From NCBI RefSeq assembly GCF_901709675.1, contig NC_051096.1, positions 5,421,001 through 5,485,000 on the forward strand: 64,000 nt of DNA, given 5' to 3'. Under the pieces are notes generated by a model, which saw only the letters and a program-made list of their open reading frames with translations, ran no database searches and was not told where the DNA came from. The translations under genes and the position numbers were made by a program. Below, one piece after another: positions 48,291 through 61,000 of this stretch. This DNA comes from Syngnathus acus. Lineage: Eukaryota > Chordata > Actinopteri > Syngnathiformes > Syngnathidae. Every line of letters starts with the position of its first letter. Position 1 is the first letter of the stretch.

Positions 48291-48538
48291 CCGTTCCCTG
48301 CTTAGCTACCAGCAAATCACAACCTTTTTTTTTCTTTTTTCTATTCTACCAATGACCTCCTTGTTCTTTCTGTTCCAATAAAAAGTGACACGCAGTTGAG
48401 ATATACACTCTTTGTCCCTGTGGTGCTTTTCGCTATACTCTCTAGTTTACTCATCTGCAACATGGAAAGAGAACACGCTCCTGGCTGTGTACTTTTGCAC
48501 TTGGATTCAGTCAATGTGCAGTGGACAATTGCTCATGC

Positions 48539-48667
48539 TTTTGCACATGCAAAATATATCTATATAGCTTTTGCACATGCAAAATGTATATATATATTAT
48601 ATATATAACATATATAATATATATGTGTGTATTTGTATATATATATATACGCATATATATGTACGTG

Positions 48668-48729
<62 letters not shown>

Positions 48730-48790
48730 ACTCCATATATATATATATAGATATGTAGATATATTTATATGTATATATTAAATGAATACA
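48539..48790. repeat. TA/TG microsatellite tract headed by a duplicated palindrome
   Basis: Two copies of the perfect inverted repeat TTTTGCACATGCAAAA (48539-48554 and 48569-48584) stand 30 bp apart and are followed by about 200 bp of alternating TA and TG dinucleotides. Confidence 0.85.
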
Positions 48791-48845
48791 CCTTCAGGAA
48801 GAGACATGAAATAAATTTGCTGCTGTGGGCCTAAAAAAGTGTAAT

Positions 48846-48890
48846 GGGCAAGATATGGCCCACGGGCCATATGTTTGTCACCTGTGAGTT
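48846..48890. mobile_element. fragment of a hAT-type element end
   Basis: The text GGCCCACGGGCCATATGTTTG then TCACCTGTG resembles the right end of the complete hAT-like element at 53471-53777. Only this end is visible. Confidence 0.4.
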
Positions 48891-50588
48891 TGCAAGTGCT
48901 CTTATATAACATTGTTTCCATGAATCTTACAAAGTATTTGTCCTTGTAAATGTAAAACCAAGACAGGCTTGTAACGTCACTGAACATCGCTGTCTCGCCA
49001 CCCCATTCCACAGACAGGTGATTAATAAACATTAAACAATCCCTCCTCTCTCAAACGCACCGGAATCTTCTTGACGGGAAGAGCAGCATATGTTTGCCTG
49101 CAGGCACACACACGGAGATGGAGAGCGGCCCTGCTGAGTGTCAGATAGAGGGAGGCGGTGGGGGGTTTAGGGAGGGGTGGTTGCTGGAGCGAGTGATGGA
49201 GGAGGCGAGCGGAGGTTAGGTTACTGAGAGGAGTAATGAGATGGGGAGGAGAGCGAGGGAGATAAGACAGGTATTGGCGAGGATGCGTGCGGCCCCTGGA
49301 AAGCTGAAGTAGCGTTTGGCGGACCAGGAGAGCTGGTCCATAGGAAGCAGGTGACTCACAAACAGATGGTTGAATCCGAGTTGGATGGCTTATTGGTCAC
49401 TGGGGGTCAAACCTCTGCATGTGCCCATCCAAGGCTGCAGATGGAGCGGAGTTCCCCTTGAGTCCCTTTTAGGCCCCCTTAGTTTTACCATAGTCGCTAT
49501 TTGAAGAGGTTTTTAATAAGAGAAGTTAGCATAGTTTGATGTTGACGGAAGCATAAATGTGTCAACGATCTATCTGCGGCTTTTCGCTTCGATGTTAACC
49601 TGCAGGGCCATCACGTTAAGAAGTCATGAAAGCGTTAAAGATACTCTGGAGACCTTGATGGTCTTTGGAAGCAATCCGTCTTGTAAAGGGAGATGTTTTA
49701 AGATTAGAGGGGAACTCATGGAGGCTTCCTCCGACTGTTGATGACAACATTAGACATTATGAGGACTGCAAATCGAATTGGAAGACGAAACTTATTTCAT
49801 AAAAAAAATTGGTGAGGAACCAATAAATGTAATGGAAATACCGCATCTGAAAATAAAATCTTGAAACGTTGATTTTGTATATGATAAAACAATTGGGTTC
49901 ATTTTACTAACATTTTTGGAGAATATGAAGTTTTTTTTTTTTAGGTTTGTATTTTTATATATATTTGATCAAAATATTCCAAAAAAAAAATCTGTAAAAC
50001 ACATCCATTCATATTTTTTTTAATAATATATTACATTTATGTTGTAATACAATAATAACAACGGTAATAACAAGAATAAACATACACACAAAGTACAAAA
50101 TGATTTTTGCTCTTTTCTTAACTTATATACACAACAAGTAGAACTTCCTCCCCTCGCCTTGAGCTGCATTTCCAACTTTCTCTCTTCCCACAGCAGATGA
50201 AACATGCAACTCCATTTCCCATGAGCACCCTGCTAAAAACTACAAACCCAAGCCGAGAATGAAGCCCGTCGGCGAAAGAGCAGGTTGTTGCCCCAGATAT
50301 GGCTTATGTACGACACGTCCCGCATGAGTCCAAAAACGGTTGAAAAATCCACTTCCACAAACACGCCTTTTTAAAAAAAAAAATAAAAATAGGTGTGAAG
50401 TAAAACAATACTGCCATATGTAAGAGTTCATCCTGATGTGGATGTTACTGAGAAGAGGTCCATTTGAAGTGAGGTTTATGGACAAACATTACAGTACATC
50501 ACAGTACATCTTCTGGACTCGTTTCTCGATTTGTCCCAAAGGTTGCAACACAGAGAAGTTCTGGCCTCTTTTTTTTTTTAAGCCCTGT

Positions 50589-53500
50589 TTATTTACGATG
50601 CTTCATCTCCTTGTCATGGTGCCCTTTCCCTCCGCCGTCTCCTTTGTCTAGCATTTTGATGGCCTCCATCAGGTAGCTTTGGAAAGCGGAGAGCGCGGCG
50701 CAGATGGCGGGAGTTCCGAAGCCGTGGGTGAGCAGGCTGAAGTGGGTGAGGCTCCCCTGGAGGCTGGGCTCCAGGCAAGGGCTGGGTCGGCTGCCCCCGA
50801 GTGGCGAGCGATCCTGGGACATGAGGTCTACAAACTCCTTGCAGATCTCCCTTTGATAAAAAAAAAAAGGTGAGAGAGTCACACATGCTATATTCTGCCG
50901 ATACACCCAACCCAATGTCAAAGGTCAAGTCAAACAGGAAGTGCCACTCACTTGGTAGCGAGCAGCATGCTGCGTCGCGTCGGAAGCTGGTCGGGCTCGC
51001 TCTGCCTGCACAGATACTCGGCGGCGGCTCTGGCGGGGAACTCGGTCTCGCACACGTATCCGAAATCCCTCGCCAGATGGACGGCCTCACCTGGAAGAGG
51101 AGGAGTGAGGTGATTAGATGATTTAAATTTAGCACAATGAAAACAGGGCAGGTCACATCTGGTTGAGTTTCCGTGAAAGTGCTGCACAAAGTGTTGCGCA
51201 ATCTGCCAGGTCAGAGAAAATATCGTGCACCCGTTTTCTCACTTGCACTATTTATACAGTTCACCAGTCTTTTGGCTTCTTTCTTTAAATGACACCCCGG
51301 ACTTGCGTGCGCTCGACTTAATATTCACATAAGCGAACGCAAACATATTTCTGCCCGTCTCAATCTGTTAAGATACGGGAGGGTCAGCGTGTTGGAGCGC
51401 ACGTCGTACCCTCCACCAGAGATGTTAGCAGAGTGACGTTGGCTGCCTTGCGTCGCCCGGCGGGCAGGTTGAGGCCAATCTTCTCCAGACGCTCTCTCAG
51501 ACAGCGGCCACCATTCTTGGACTTGGCCCTGAGGGGAGATCGAGACAGAGAGCAGTTTTTAGTATATGGTCCAATCTGTGTGTGTGTGTGTGTTCCACTG
51601 AAATCGTCTCATGATCCCTGTCAACACTCAAATGCATCTTGTATGTTCTATTTTCTGCTCACCGTTGACTTTTATTGACGCACCCTTTTTTTTATACACA
51701 GTTCTGACAGACAGTGACGAATCGCCACCAAGCAGGAGGTCGCCTTTTTCCGTAGAGGAGAAATATATTTTCCTTCCCTTTTAGATCCTTTAATGAGCCC
51801 CATCCATGAGTTTCTTGCCTCGAGGCTCCGGCTTCATTAAAAATGTTGCCTTCTCTTGTGATTTTGTCCCATGACCCATTTTGGTTCCTCAAGCTCTGAC
51901 CTCACTTTGTGCTTGTAAGATATCATCAAAGAGGTTTAGAAGGACGGGGACAACACGAGTTGTATTTTGAAGTTAGGTCCATGACCTTCCTCAGCTTGGT
52001 CAATGCATTTAAAAGTTATCCAGCTAACCCTGAAAAAAAATGTATTTTTGTTCTTTTTTTTATGAATAGTTCGTTTAGCTTCTGTTACCTGCGGAGGACT
52101 CCGCCCAACAGAGAAGCGTTGAGGCACTCGGGTGGGGAGAGTCGCCGCTGCACCTCCCCGACGGTGACCTTGTACTTGGAGGTGGAGCTGAGAAGCGACA
52201 GGCGGCCCGGCACCGAGCAGAAAACCTCGGCCGGGTTGGACACGGCGCCCATGCCGAGGCCGTCCTTACCGAGAGATAAGGCGGACAGGGAAGAACCGTT
52301 CAGCTTGGATGGGATGGGAACTGGAAAGTCAAAGGAGAAAAAGGTATTGGCTGAGGTAATCATTTTATTCAATTTGACATATTGAAATGTGGCGGCACCA
52401 AAAAAAAAAAACATATTAGGGGTGTCCAGCTATCCAATAGAAGACCAGGGCTACTTTCTACAAAACAGCTCAAGTTCACGAGGGTGAAATTAAAACCATT
52501 TATGTAAATCCCCATCTGACTATAATGTATTCAGTGTTTGCTCTAAATGCGGCACGCTGCTTGTTGATTCTGTTGTCTAAACTGCAGGTGGTTCTGTTTT
52601 ATATGCAAAAAAAAAAAAAAAAAAAACTTGATTCCACACCTCAAAGAGATTAATTCACACTCAATTCACCAACTTGAGTTTTTCTTAACTTTTGAATCAG
52701 TCCAGTCGACGGCAACATAATAAACAGCTTCGATGCTAACTGTGCTATCATGACAATTTTGAGATCATGTTCTAATTCTTTTTTTTTTTTTTAAACAACG
52801 CATCCCCCCTCTACTTTCTAACTGGACCCTTGTGTCTATTGAAAAGGCCCACAAAATAGTCCACTCAATATTTTTAATATTACCAAAATGGTCCTGCAAA
52901 TTTCCCCACAAATCCACTTTTATCATCTCAATTTTTTTTCTCCTTGGCCCACTTCCCTTTCCTGTTCACTTTAATCCCCCCCCCCCTCCCTCCCCGCCCT
53001 TCTCACTCTCTCTCACTCACTCATATGACCATGAACAGTTCATTAAGAATGTGTGCCTTTGGGGTGAAAGTCTGCAGCTGAGTATTAGAGGACTTCTTGA
53101 CTTCAAATGAAATAGCAAAACAGAATTATTTATAGTGTGTGCGCGTGAGTGTGTGTGTGTTTCAGTCAGCAAGGCAAGACTGGTGTTGGAGCGCCATTAC
53201 TAAACACAAAACCCCCTTCAGCATGTATAGCACAATTATATAGGTGCACACTTTGGACACAAGCGCAAGGCCTTTCTCCTCACACACACACACATATATT
53301 AGGAGCTTACCTTTTTTAATGACAGAGTGGTCCAGGATGCCCAAGGCTGATCCTTCCTCCATTCCCTGTGTCAGGCAGACAGTCACTATCATTTATCTAC
53401 TGGCCTTATAGCCTACACACACACACTGCTTTTCTCTTCAAATCCTCTAAAAACTAAAGATGCTTTATAGCAAGGGGTGTCAAACTCGTTTTTTTTCGCA

Positions 53501-56135
53501 GGCCGCATTGTAGTCATAGCTTCTTTCGGAGGGCCATTATGACTGTCAACCCAAATAAATGTATGAGCACCTCATATTATATACAGTAAAAGCTACAAAA
53601 CAAACTGACAAATAATTTTAAATCAGATGAGTAAAAACTGGTCAAATATTTAAAAAAAAAAAGATATTATTAAAAGTGAAGACAATTTGCAATTCGAGTA
53701 ATGACACACGAATTTGTCCACCTAAAATGATGTGGCGGGCCGTATCTGGACCCCGGGCCATGAGTTTGACACCTGTGCTTTATAGCATGATATAAAAAAA
53801 TAAATATATAATAATTTCAAATTTCTAGTTGTATCATTTAATTATTGTTCAAACTAAGATATCATTTGACATACACAGGAGAAAAATATGATGTTAAATA
53901 AAGTTGATCTAAACACCTCATGAAAAAAGTCCGTCGACCATTTTAATGCAGTCAGCAGCAATAAACAAATAAAAAACAGTGACTGTTATCATTTTTAGTG
54001 TTTCAAACTAATGCATAAAAGAAAAAAAAAAAGTTCATATCGGACCTGAACTGAACTCGCAAAATGCACAAATAGTCAGCTTGGTTTTCGTTTGACTTAA
54101 TGAAATCCGTTTAATGCATTTGCTCCATTCATTCAAGCGGTGATAAAAGGCGAGCGAGCTCCTTTGTGCTAAATTCATATAGTGCAGGATATCGTCCATT
54201 AATCAAATAAAGACGCTTGTCGCACAGGCCTCCGTTTAGCAGCGACATGCCCGCCTTGACTGTGTTCTTCTGGCGCGCCTCCCCGACGTGGCTTTTCTTA
54301 ATAATGAGCGTGCACATCAATTGGTCGCGCTGTGTTTGTGCAGCACGCAGGGCAACAAACAGCGTCTGCAGCTGCACCTGCTGCGTGCGGGGAAGCTGAC
54401 TGCTCACTAAACCTTACAAACTATTCTTTTGGGCTATAGAAAAAAAAATGCAGAAGGGGGGGATAGTGGGAGTCATTTTGTCTAGTACGCCACGCGTAAA
54501 AAAGACGCGAATGCATTGATTTCTAACATCCATGCTTCATGTAACAGGGCATAATTTAATTCTGTTTTGTGAACGTCTCAGCAATGTTTGAAAATTGTTA
54601 AACAGGTTAATTTGACTCAAAAGGGATATCGTGTTATTATTTGATATGCATAACTTCTTATATTTTTCTTATGTGGAAATATTAATACGAACTTTATTGA
54701 GGAGGTGTCTACCATTTGTGAACATTATTGTAATTTCCTTATAACATATTTTTTGTCAAGAAATCACTTTAAGTTGTATTTTGGGAAAAACATTTGCTAC
54801 ATTTTTATATTATAATTTACACATTTGATGTTTCATGCCAAATATATTTTGACACCATATTTTGGTTTTATTTTTTGCAGTCCCTCAACAATAATCATTT
54901 TAACGTGTAGGGTAATAAAAAATCATATTGAATTGATTTTTGATTGAGCTTAAACTTATCCACTATTTTTTTTTCCCACCTAAAATCGTGCGTACTTTAC
55001 GCATTCGTTACGCAGCGCCAACATTCCAAAAAAGACGCAAGTCAGAGAGATCACCTGAAGCTCATCCAGGCCGTGATGTCCTATGTGCATCCCGAGGGGT
55101 CCGTCTCCCAGGGCGGCGGCTCCTTCCCCGAGACCGTGGAGCAGGCGGGGGACAGCCGCATAATCCCTCCGGGGATCGAGCCCGAGAGCCCGGTGCGTTT
55201 GCGATAAAAGCCCCGCTTCGTCGGAGCGCGACCTCTGCGAGTGCCATGCGGCTTGCTGATGTTGATGTATGGAGTTAATGGAGGGGTAAGGGTCCGACAG
55301 GTGGGAGTAGGCCGAGTCCTGGCTTTGGGAGTATGACAGGGAGGATTGCGGGTACGGGGGAGGGAAGTAAGGGGGCTGGAAGTCGGAGGCCGGAGTGTGG
55401 CAGAGGGGGGGAGCCGAAGAGTAGGCGGCCTGGTTGAGGGAGGACAACTGGGAGAGGCGCCCGCTCGGTGAGGAGCTGCTCAGTCCGTCTGCGCGCTCCT
55501 AAAACACAAACTTTTATTGTAAATCATTTTGAAGCTGTGCAAAGATTTATTATTATATCTAATTTAATGCATACTGGCAGAATCGCCCCTTGGCATGCCA
55601 CAAAGGTCGCAGTCACGGCAATGCACTTTTTTTTTTGATCACTTACTCCAAAATGTTGCATCCTCGTTTTGTTAAAATAATTAAAATTACGCAAATATTC
55701 CGTAAAGCACTGTCCGTCCCAAAAAAAGTTATTGAATCCATTTAATCCACCAGGCTCGCGCACATCCTGACACGATTGGATTTTTTTTTTTTAGAGCTGG
55801 GTCAACCGGATCAATGTGGCTCCATTATTTGACACAGACATTTGCACCACTAGATATGAAGTGAAATTCCATATGTGCAAAATTTTTAATTTATAATATC
55901 ATAAAAAGATTTTCATGCCATTCATTTTAATGCGCAAAACGCAAGTATAAAGTCACTTGTCATACAAAACGGGACAAATCCTTTAAGACTCAAGTCTTGT
56001 GCATTATAATAATAATAAAACAAACAAGTGGGCGCACAATTATGATATCAAGCGCTAATAAATTTCAAAATGATCCAAAAACAAATGCGTAAAAAGCGCC
56101 GCACTCACCATAGCTGAATAGGTGTGAATTAACAT
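50589..56135 (-). CDS. tfap2e: transcription factor AP-2 epsilon
   Basis: AP-2 family DNA-binding regulator, in vertebrates linked to olfactory and neural-crest-related programmes. Seven coding exons (56109-56135, 55055-55498, 53311-53365, 52089-52320, 51410-51528, 50952-51090, 50589-50850) join in frame to 425 residues (human 442). The start MLIHTYSAM followed by ERADGL is the AP-2 N-terminus. The second exon carries the Pro/Tyr-rich activation region with the PPYFPPPY motif and [19 protein letters not shown], characteristic of AP-2 epsilon. The basic region and helix-span-helix run from [20 protein letters not shown] through [20 protein letters not shown] to [19 protein letters not shown]. 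The protein ends KEMKHRK. The AATAAA hexamer overlaps the stop codon (AAA TAA A). The intron between the second and third coding exons hosts a hAT MITE and a conserved-looking block. Confidence 0.95.
53463..53785 (+). mobile_element. hAT-type MITE with intact target-site duplication
   Basis: A 307-bp element (53471-53777) begins CAAGGGGTGTCAAACTCG and ends GAGTTTGACACCTGTG, giving imperfect terminal inverted repeats. It is flanked by the exact 8-bp direct repeat CTTTATAG (53463-53470 and 53778-53785). Eight-base duplications and this end sequence are hallmarks of the hAT superfamily. No transposase is encoded. It sits in a tfap2e intron. Confidence 0.85.
54120..54420. promoter_or_regulatory. 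complex block in a tfap2e intron, enhancer or exon
   Basis: About 300 bp of high-complexity, moderately GC-rich DNA stands out from the AT-rich intron. It contains E-boxes (CAGCTG, CACCTG) and ATTAATC/TAATAATG homeodomain-like cores. The minus strand, the same sense as tfap2e, has a 92-codon open frame at 54129-54407, but no convincing acceptor/donor pair frames it and no family is recognised. I favour an intronic enhancer. Confidence 0.3.
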
Positions 56136-57114
56136 CTGGACTCACTGTGAATACCCTCAATGTCAAAAAATAAATAAAAATACAGCAAAAAAAAAAAAAT
56201 CAACAGGATGCTCAACCTTCCAAGAGATCACGAAAACTCCCCACAATGTAATCCAGCTTCGTTTCACCGGTCCATTAATGAACTCGATGTGTTATTTACT
56301 TTTTCTTCAAGGCTCGGTGACTTTACGCACAAGCAAGGAACACACACATACACGCACGCGGCACACGTACACACCATCACACGCACACACATTTAGACGG
56401 AGGCGTGGATGCTCTCCATGAAGCCACTACTTATAGGTTTGGTGCAGCTGAGAGAATAAGGGGAGGGGTCGACGGGGTCCACTTCTCTTAAAGAGATATA
56501 TTCAGTCAATTAGTACATTCCCACACACTTAAATAAAAACCTTTGACGCACTATTTTTTTGATATTTATAATTTACCTGACGAATTGCATCTCCTTTTTC
56601 AATTTGACTATTTTTTTATTTAATAGATATCCACGTCATTATTGTGTATTTTGTATTAATATGCGCGATAAAAATAACCTATCACTTCCAATTACGCACT
56701 AAACGCAACTTTTTACGCACAGTCTAATCAAATTAAATAAGTGGAATACATGGAATGGAATACCTGCATGCCATCAGTCTTGTTCCGGGCCTTCCACAGC
56801 ATGCTTCAGCCCGTCCAAAAAGTGAAAGATTAAAAAATAATAATAATAATAAAAGGGAAAGAAGAAGTGATGTTGGGTGGAGAGGTGAGAGAGAAGTGAG
56901 TTAGTGTGTCACGCCATGCAGGAGTTTGTATGAGTGAGGAGTCGTGGGGACAGAAGAGAGAGTAGGAGGGCACATTTCAAAAGAAAGGGGGCGGGAGGTG
57001 TGAGGTATAGTAAAAGGGGGGTAGATAGATTGAAACTTTTTTTGGACGTTTTTTTTTTTTTTGTAGAGCAGGGATTCCCCATAAGTCTAGGAAGGCTCCC
57101 ACTAGTATATACTG

Positions 57115-57131
57115 GCTCCCTCTGGTGGCAC
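57115..57131. promoter_or_regulatory. CTCF-like motif between tfap2e and ncdn (first of two)
   Basis: GCTCCCTCTGGTGGCAC matches the CTCF core read on the reverse strand (CCACCAGAGGGAGC). Confidence 0.4.
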
Positions 57132-57500
57132 ATGAAAGAATCACTGCCTGAACACTGTTCGGTTATATTTAACTTTGCTGTTTTTAAAAGCTTTTATTTC
57201 AGTCCAATTCTCAAACATCTACTGACATCCAATTTATTTATATCATAAATTGCAATGTATTGATGATCACTTCCACAACTAATGATGTATCAGAAATTAT
57301 AGCTTTATACTTCGAATATTGCTTAGTTATGAATTTTAGCTACCCATCTTGTTTATTCCTTGTTGTAGTTGTGAGCTTTGCTGAACTTCTAAGTATCTCT
57401 CACTTTGAATAGTGTTTTTGATCCTATAGGATCGCGATCCAAATATATTAACAGTGTCATAATTACAGGAACAGGTTAAAAAGAAAAACAAGTTCCACAG

Positions 57501-57515
57501 CACCATCTTGTGGTC
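57501..57515. promoter_or_regulatory. CTCF-like motif between tfap2e and ncdn (second of two)
   Basis: CACCATCTTGTGGTC resembles the reverse-strand CTCF core (CCACAAGATGGTG). It is a weaker match than its neighbour 390 bp away. Confidence 0.3.
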
Positions 57516-57728
57516 AACGTGAAGAACTACACTACTCAGTTACTTTTGGGAATGAAATTAAGTGTAACGCAGGAAACAAGGATTAATATTCTGTAAGAAA
57601 ATATTTTTATTAAATTCGGTAACCTTGACATAATTCTGAAAATAAGATCAATTGAAACAAATACACATTGGCATCAGAATTTCCCTTCGTTACAAACTTC
57701 TGCAAGTGTTTAAAGCTTTTTACTTTAT

Positions 57729-60511
57729 TTATTTCACTCCTATCACCTTCTTAAGGTTCCTCATGGAGTTTAAAGCGCCTTTATCATTCTTCATAGCATC
57801 TCCAATGTCCTGTTTGCAGAGTGGGCACTGGTTGGCTAAGGCACACAGAGCCTCCTCGAGGGCCTCCTGCGTGTGCTGGTCCGGTAGTGCGCTACAGCAA
57901 CCCAAGATGCCCAGCGTGTTCCTCAACCATCCTTCCTCTCTGACCAGCGCCGTCAACCACGACTGAGAACGAAAGCAGCCCCCCAAAGCCTGCAAAGCCA
58001 GCCTCCAGAGCTCGGCGACTTCATCCCAGCTCTCCTCCCAACCTGGGCTGACCTTGACCGGCCCTGGACTGAGCGCAGAGTCCAGAGCGCTGTGGAGAAA
58101 GCGGAGAGCTGTGGAAAAGAAGCGTCTCTGACTGGCTTCAGCTGAACCTGGAATAAAGAAGGTAGATTTTGTTTTCACACTTCTGTTCAAGATTGATTCT
58201 CACTTAAAACATTACCTGATTTCAGTCTGCCGATCATCAGACCCAATGTGCAGTAATTAGCTGCAAGGACAAGGAGGCTAGCTTTGTGCACCAAAACAGG
58301 AAGTGCTTCACTCAGGTGCTTCTCCAAAGTTATGAAACATTGATCCTTCCTGGAAAACAATGCACCATCAAATATAAATATGAGAAGAAATCCCATTCAC
58401 TGAATGGAGATTGACATTTGGCTGCTACCTGACTCTTTCAGGCTCGGTGACGGAGAAGTTCAAGAGGGCCGAGCAGGCCGTCTCCATGCTGGGCTCCCTC
58501 ACTGACGATGCTCCGCTTTTACCCTTCAAGGAAGTAAAGCTGTGCGAAAGGTAGTACACCAGCAAAGCCGGCGTGTCGAGAGCCAGCAGCACCTTCCTGG
58601 GACCTTCCTCGGCGGACAGGTGACACAGAGCTGGCAGAAGATACCTGAAGATAGGAGAAAAGTCAAAAATACTCAAATCAATTCATTAATGTGGTCTTGT
58701 TTTTGTACCTAAGCGCCTCTTTGCCCGTCCAGGTCTCCTTCTCATTGACGACGGACATCTCATCCATCCAGTTGGAGAGCGCCTGCTCGGAATTCGCAGC
58801 CATTAAGTGGCTCCGTGAGTACTCGATGAGAACTGGCAGCAGCGTGGTCACTTCCTCCTTAAGGCAGGAAGTCTCCTCGGCCAGCCATGAGCACAAGCAG
58901 CGGAATGTGGCGAAGATAAAAGGGTCGCCATAGCGACTCGGGTCCATCTTGGAAAACAGGAAGAGATCAATCATTTGCACTAAGTGGAACTCCGGCACGG
59001 TCCACCAAAACTTTACCTGTTGTTGCAAGTGGTACATCAGAGCCGAGAAGGCCTCCTCCAGTACGCCAAGGACCTGCTTGCTCTGCTGTAGACTTAAGGA
59101 GGTGATGGAACTCTGAGCGGGTGGAGCAGCGGACATAACAGCCGGGTTGCAGGCCTGCTCGATGGCCGCCTCCATGATTCGATAACAACCTGGGCAATAA
59201 AGAGAAGAAGGTAAATTGTGTTTGAACACATTAGCACCTAATCTCATTTATGACCTCATTATTTATTGCTCATCAACTACCTGTGAGTGTGTCCTGCAGG
59301 TCTTGGCTCAAAATATTCCCAGGCGGTTCCTCTAATCCCATCCGAACCTCCACACAAGCCCGATTAACCAGTAAGCAGCAGACCTTTGGCGGTCCAGCCA
59401 GCTCCCAACCATACAAATCAAGCAGACAAGCGCCGAGCACCAAAACTGGCCCGATTTGCCTCGGAGTCAACTTTGACTGTACCAAAGGTCGTAGTCCCCC
59501 CCACACTCGGCTCACGACTTCCCTCAGGATGTCCTTCTCTACTGTGAACCCTCCTGGGGGTAGAACATCGACCAACTGGGAACACATATCCAGCCTGGTT
59601 TGATCTGTGGATTTGCAGAAGTCCTCGGACATCTTCACCAGCAGCGGCAGCAATTCGGCCGAGTGTTTGCGCCACGCTTTATCTTTGGTTTTACCCGAGA
59701 GGAGGCAAACAAGCAAGGGAAGCCCCATCTTCTGACTCAAGGTCTGGTTTCTTTCTAAAGCCTGGCAGAGAGCGGGTATAGCACCTCGGTTCAGCAGATG
59801 TTCAGGACCTCTGGGTTGGCCACACACGGATGTCAGAACCTGGTAACAGTCAGCGGCTATGACCTCATCAAGCTTTCCAGGTGATGCTACATCATCATCG
59901 TACTTTTCCTCGCTGATCTCTCCATTTTCATCACAGGTCTGTTGTTGGTTGGCCGAACCATGAGATAGAATTCCCAGCAGTAGCGGAATGGTGGCAAGGA
60001 GCTGAGGCTGAGAGGCCATGTCTGGATCTGTGCTTAAGGCAGACAACAGAGCCGTCCCCAATGAAATGAGCTCATCGGGGGGCAATACAGGGTCCCCAAT
60101 CCCCTTCGTTGCAGTCAGCAACAGCCGAGCTGGAAGATTGAGACCAACAGCCTCAAAGATTCGCCTCAAGGTGGGTTTGTCCAATCGGGAAGCCGGGCAC
60201 AAGCGCGTGATCTGGGAATGGAGAGAATTGACCAAATATGGGTTCGTGATCGTGCACATTGGAGATGCATGATCGGTTGCGTCAAAGATCTCATTAGATA
60301 AGGAGAGACGATGGTGACATACCAAAAGAAGTGCAGCCATTGTCTGGCTATCATTTTTAGCATGTTTGAGAGCGTGGAGGCATCTCTCCAACACATCCCT
60401 CTTAGCATCCGTCAGACCACCTCCCGCATCATTTTCTGGACATCCTCCACTTTCTTCTGCTTGCTCTTCTCCTCCGGAGAACTGATCACTCACTGTTGGA
60501 CCTTCTGCCAT
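57729..60511 (-). CDS. ncdn: neurochondrin
   Basis: Cytoplasmic, mainly neuronal helical-repeat protein implicated in CaMKII regulation, mGluR5 trafficking and neurite outgrowth. Seven exons (60323-60511, 59281-60211, 59017-59189, 58709-58947, 58429-58644, 58216-58349, 57729-58147) sum to 766 residues (human 729). Landmarks are ERCLHALKHAKNDSQTMAALLL, RRIFEAVGLNLPARLL, CVEVRMGLEE, DPFIFATFRCLCSWLAEETSCLKEEV, and ALCHLSAEEGPRKVLLALDTPALL. Intron 1 (60212-60322) is 111 nt, a multiple of three, and has no stop, so a plain ORF reads straight through it. Removing it restores the family text AALLLITRLCPASRLDKPTLRRIFEAVG. Start MAEGPTVSDQ is the first Met of the frame; the human N-terminus differs, so the start is less certain than the rest. 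Order next to tfap2e and kiaa0319l matches human. Confidence 0.94.
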
Positions 60512-61000
60512 CGTGGCTTCACAATGTCATGGAGAATGTACTCAAAAAAGTTAGGATGTGATCATTAGCGGTTTGCAATGCACTGCTGTTAGGAAACCAG
60601 CATCGCGTTTTAGCTGCTATTCTTGATTACAGTGATAAGAAAATATAAATGATTTATTTAAAAATCGCTCACTTGGATGAGAGATCCTGCGCGCTTCTCA
60701 TGGGCTCCCACCGGAAGTGGAATGTCAAAGTAAATGACAAGTAACCAATGAAAACGCTCTGACATATTCAGTTGCCCAATCGCAGCAACGGTAGTTGGAA
60801 AGTGCCATCGCCATTTTTGAAACGTCGGTGAAGCGATGTTTGGCATATTTATCGAAAATTTACATTCCACGCCATTTATTTTCTTTAACCAATCTTCTAG
60901 TGTAATTCCGAGTGGTGCAACAAAGTCAATAAGGTGAGTATTAATGTTTGACAATTCGTCTTTAGTAGTTGTGGCGCAGACCGGAAATAGTAAGATTAAG
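60512..61000. promoter_or_regulatory. divergent ncdn/kiaa0319l promoter region
   Basis: Contains an ETS site CCGGAAGTG at 60711-60719, CCAAT boxes at 60745-60749 and 60776-60780, and a further CCGGAAAT near 60981. A donor (AATAAG|GTGAGTA) at about 60936 suggests the end of a kiaa0319l first exon in the interval 60840-60935, in which an open ATG frame of about 33 codons exists. This exon may be untranslated. Confidence 0.5.

Larger units (their letters stand above)
48291..50588. other. psmb2/tfap2e intergenic region
   Basis: Both neighbours end here: psmb2 from the left, tfap2e (minus) from the right. The psmb2 3' UTR is followed by a TA/TG repeat tract at 48539-48790, a transposon end fragment at about 48846-48890, G-rich DNA at 49130-49270, and AT-rich DNA. 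No gene is recognised. Confidence 0.6.
56136..57728. other. tfap2e upstream / ncdn downstream region
   Basis: This stretch contains the tfap2e promoter on the left and the ncdn 3' UTR on the right. No exon is recognised. There is a CA-rich microsatellite near 56335-56395, two CTCF-like motifs (57115-57131 and 57501-57515), and poly-T runs. Confidence 0.55.

Noticed and set aside
48511-48781. Tyr/Ile/Val/Cys-rich frames on both strands
   Set aside because: They are translations of the TA/TG repeat tract.
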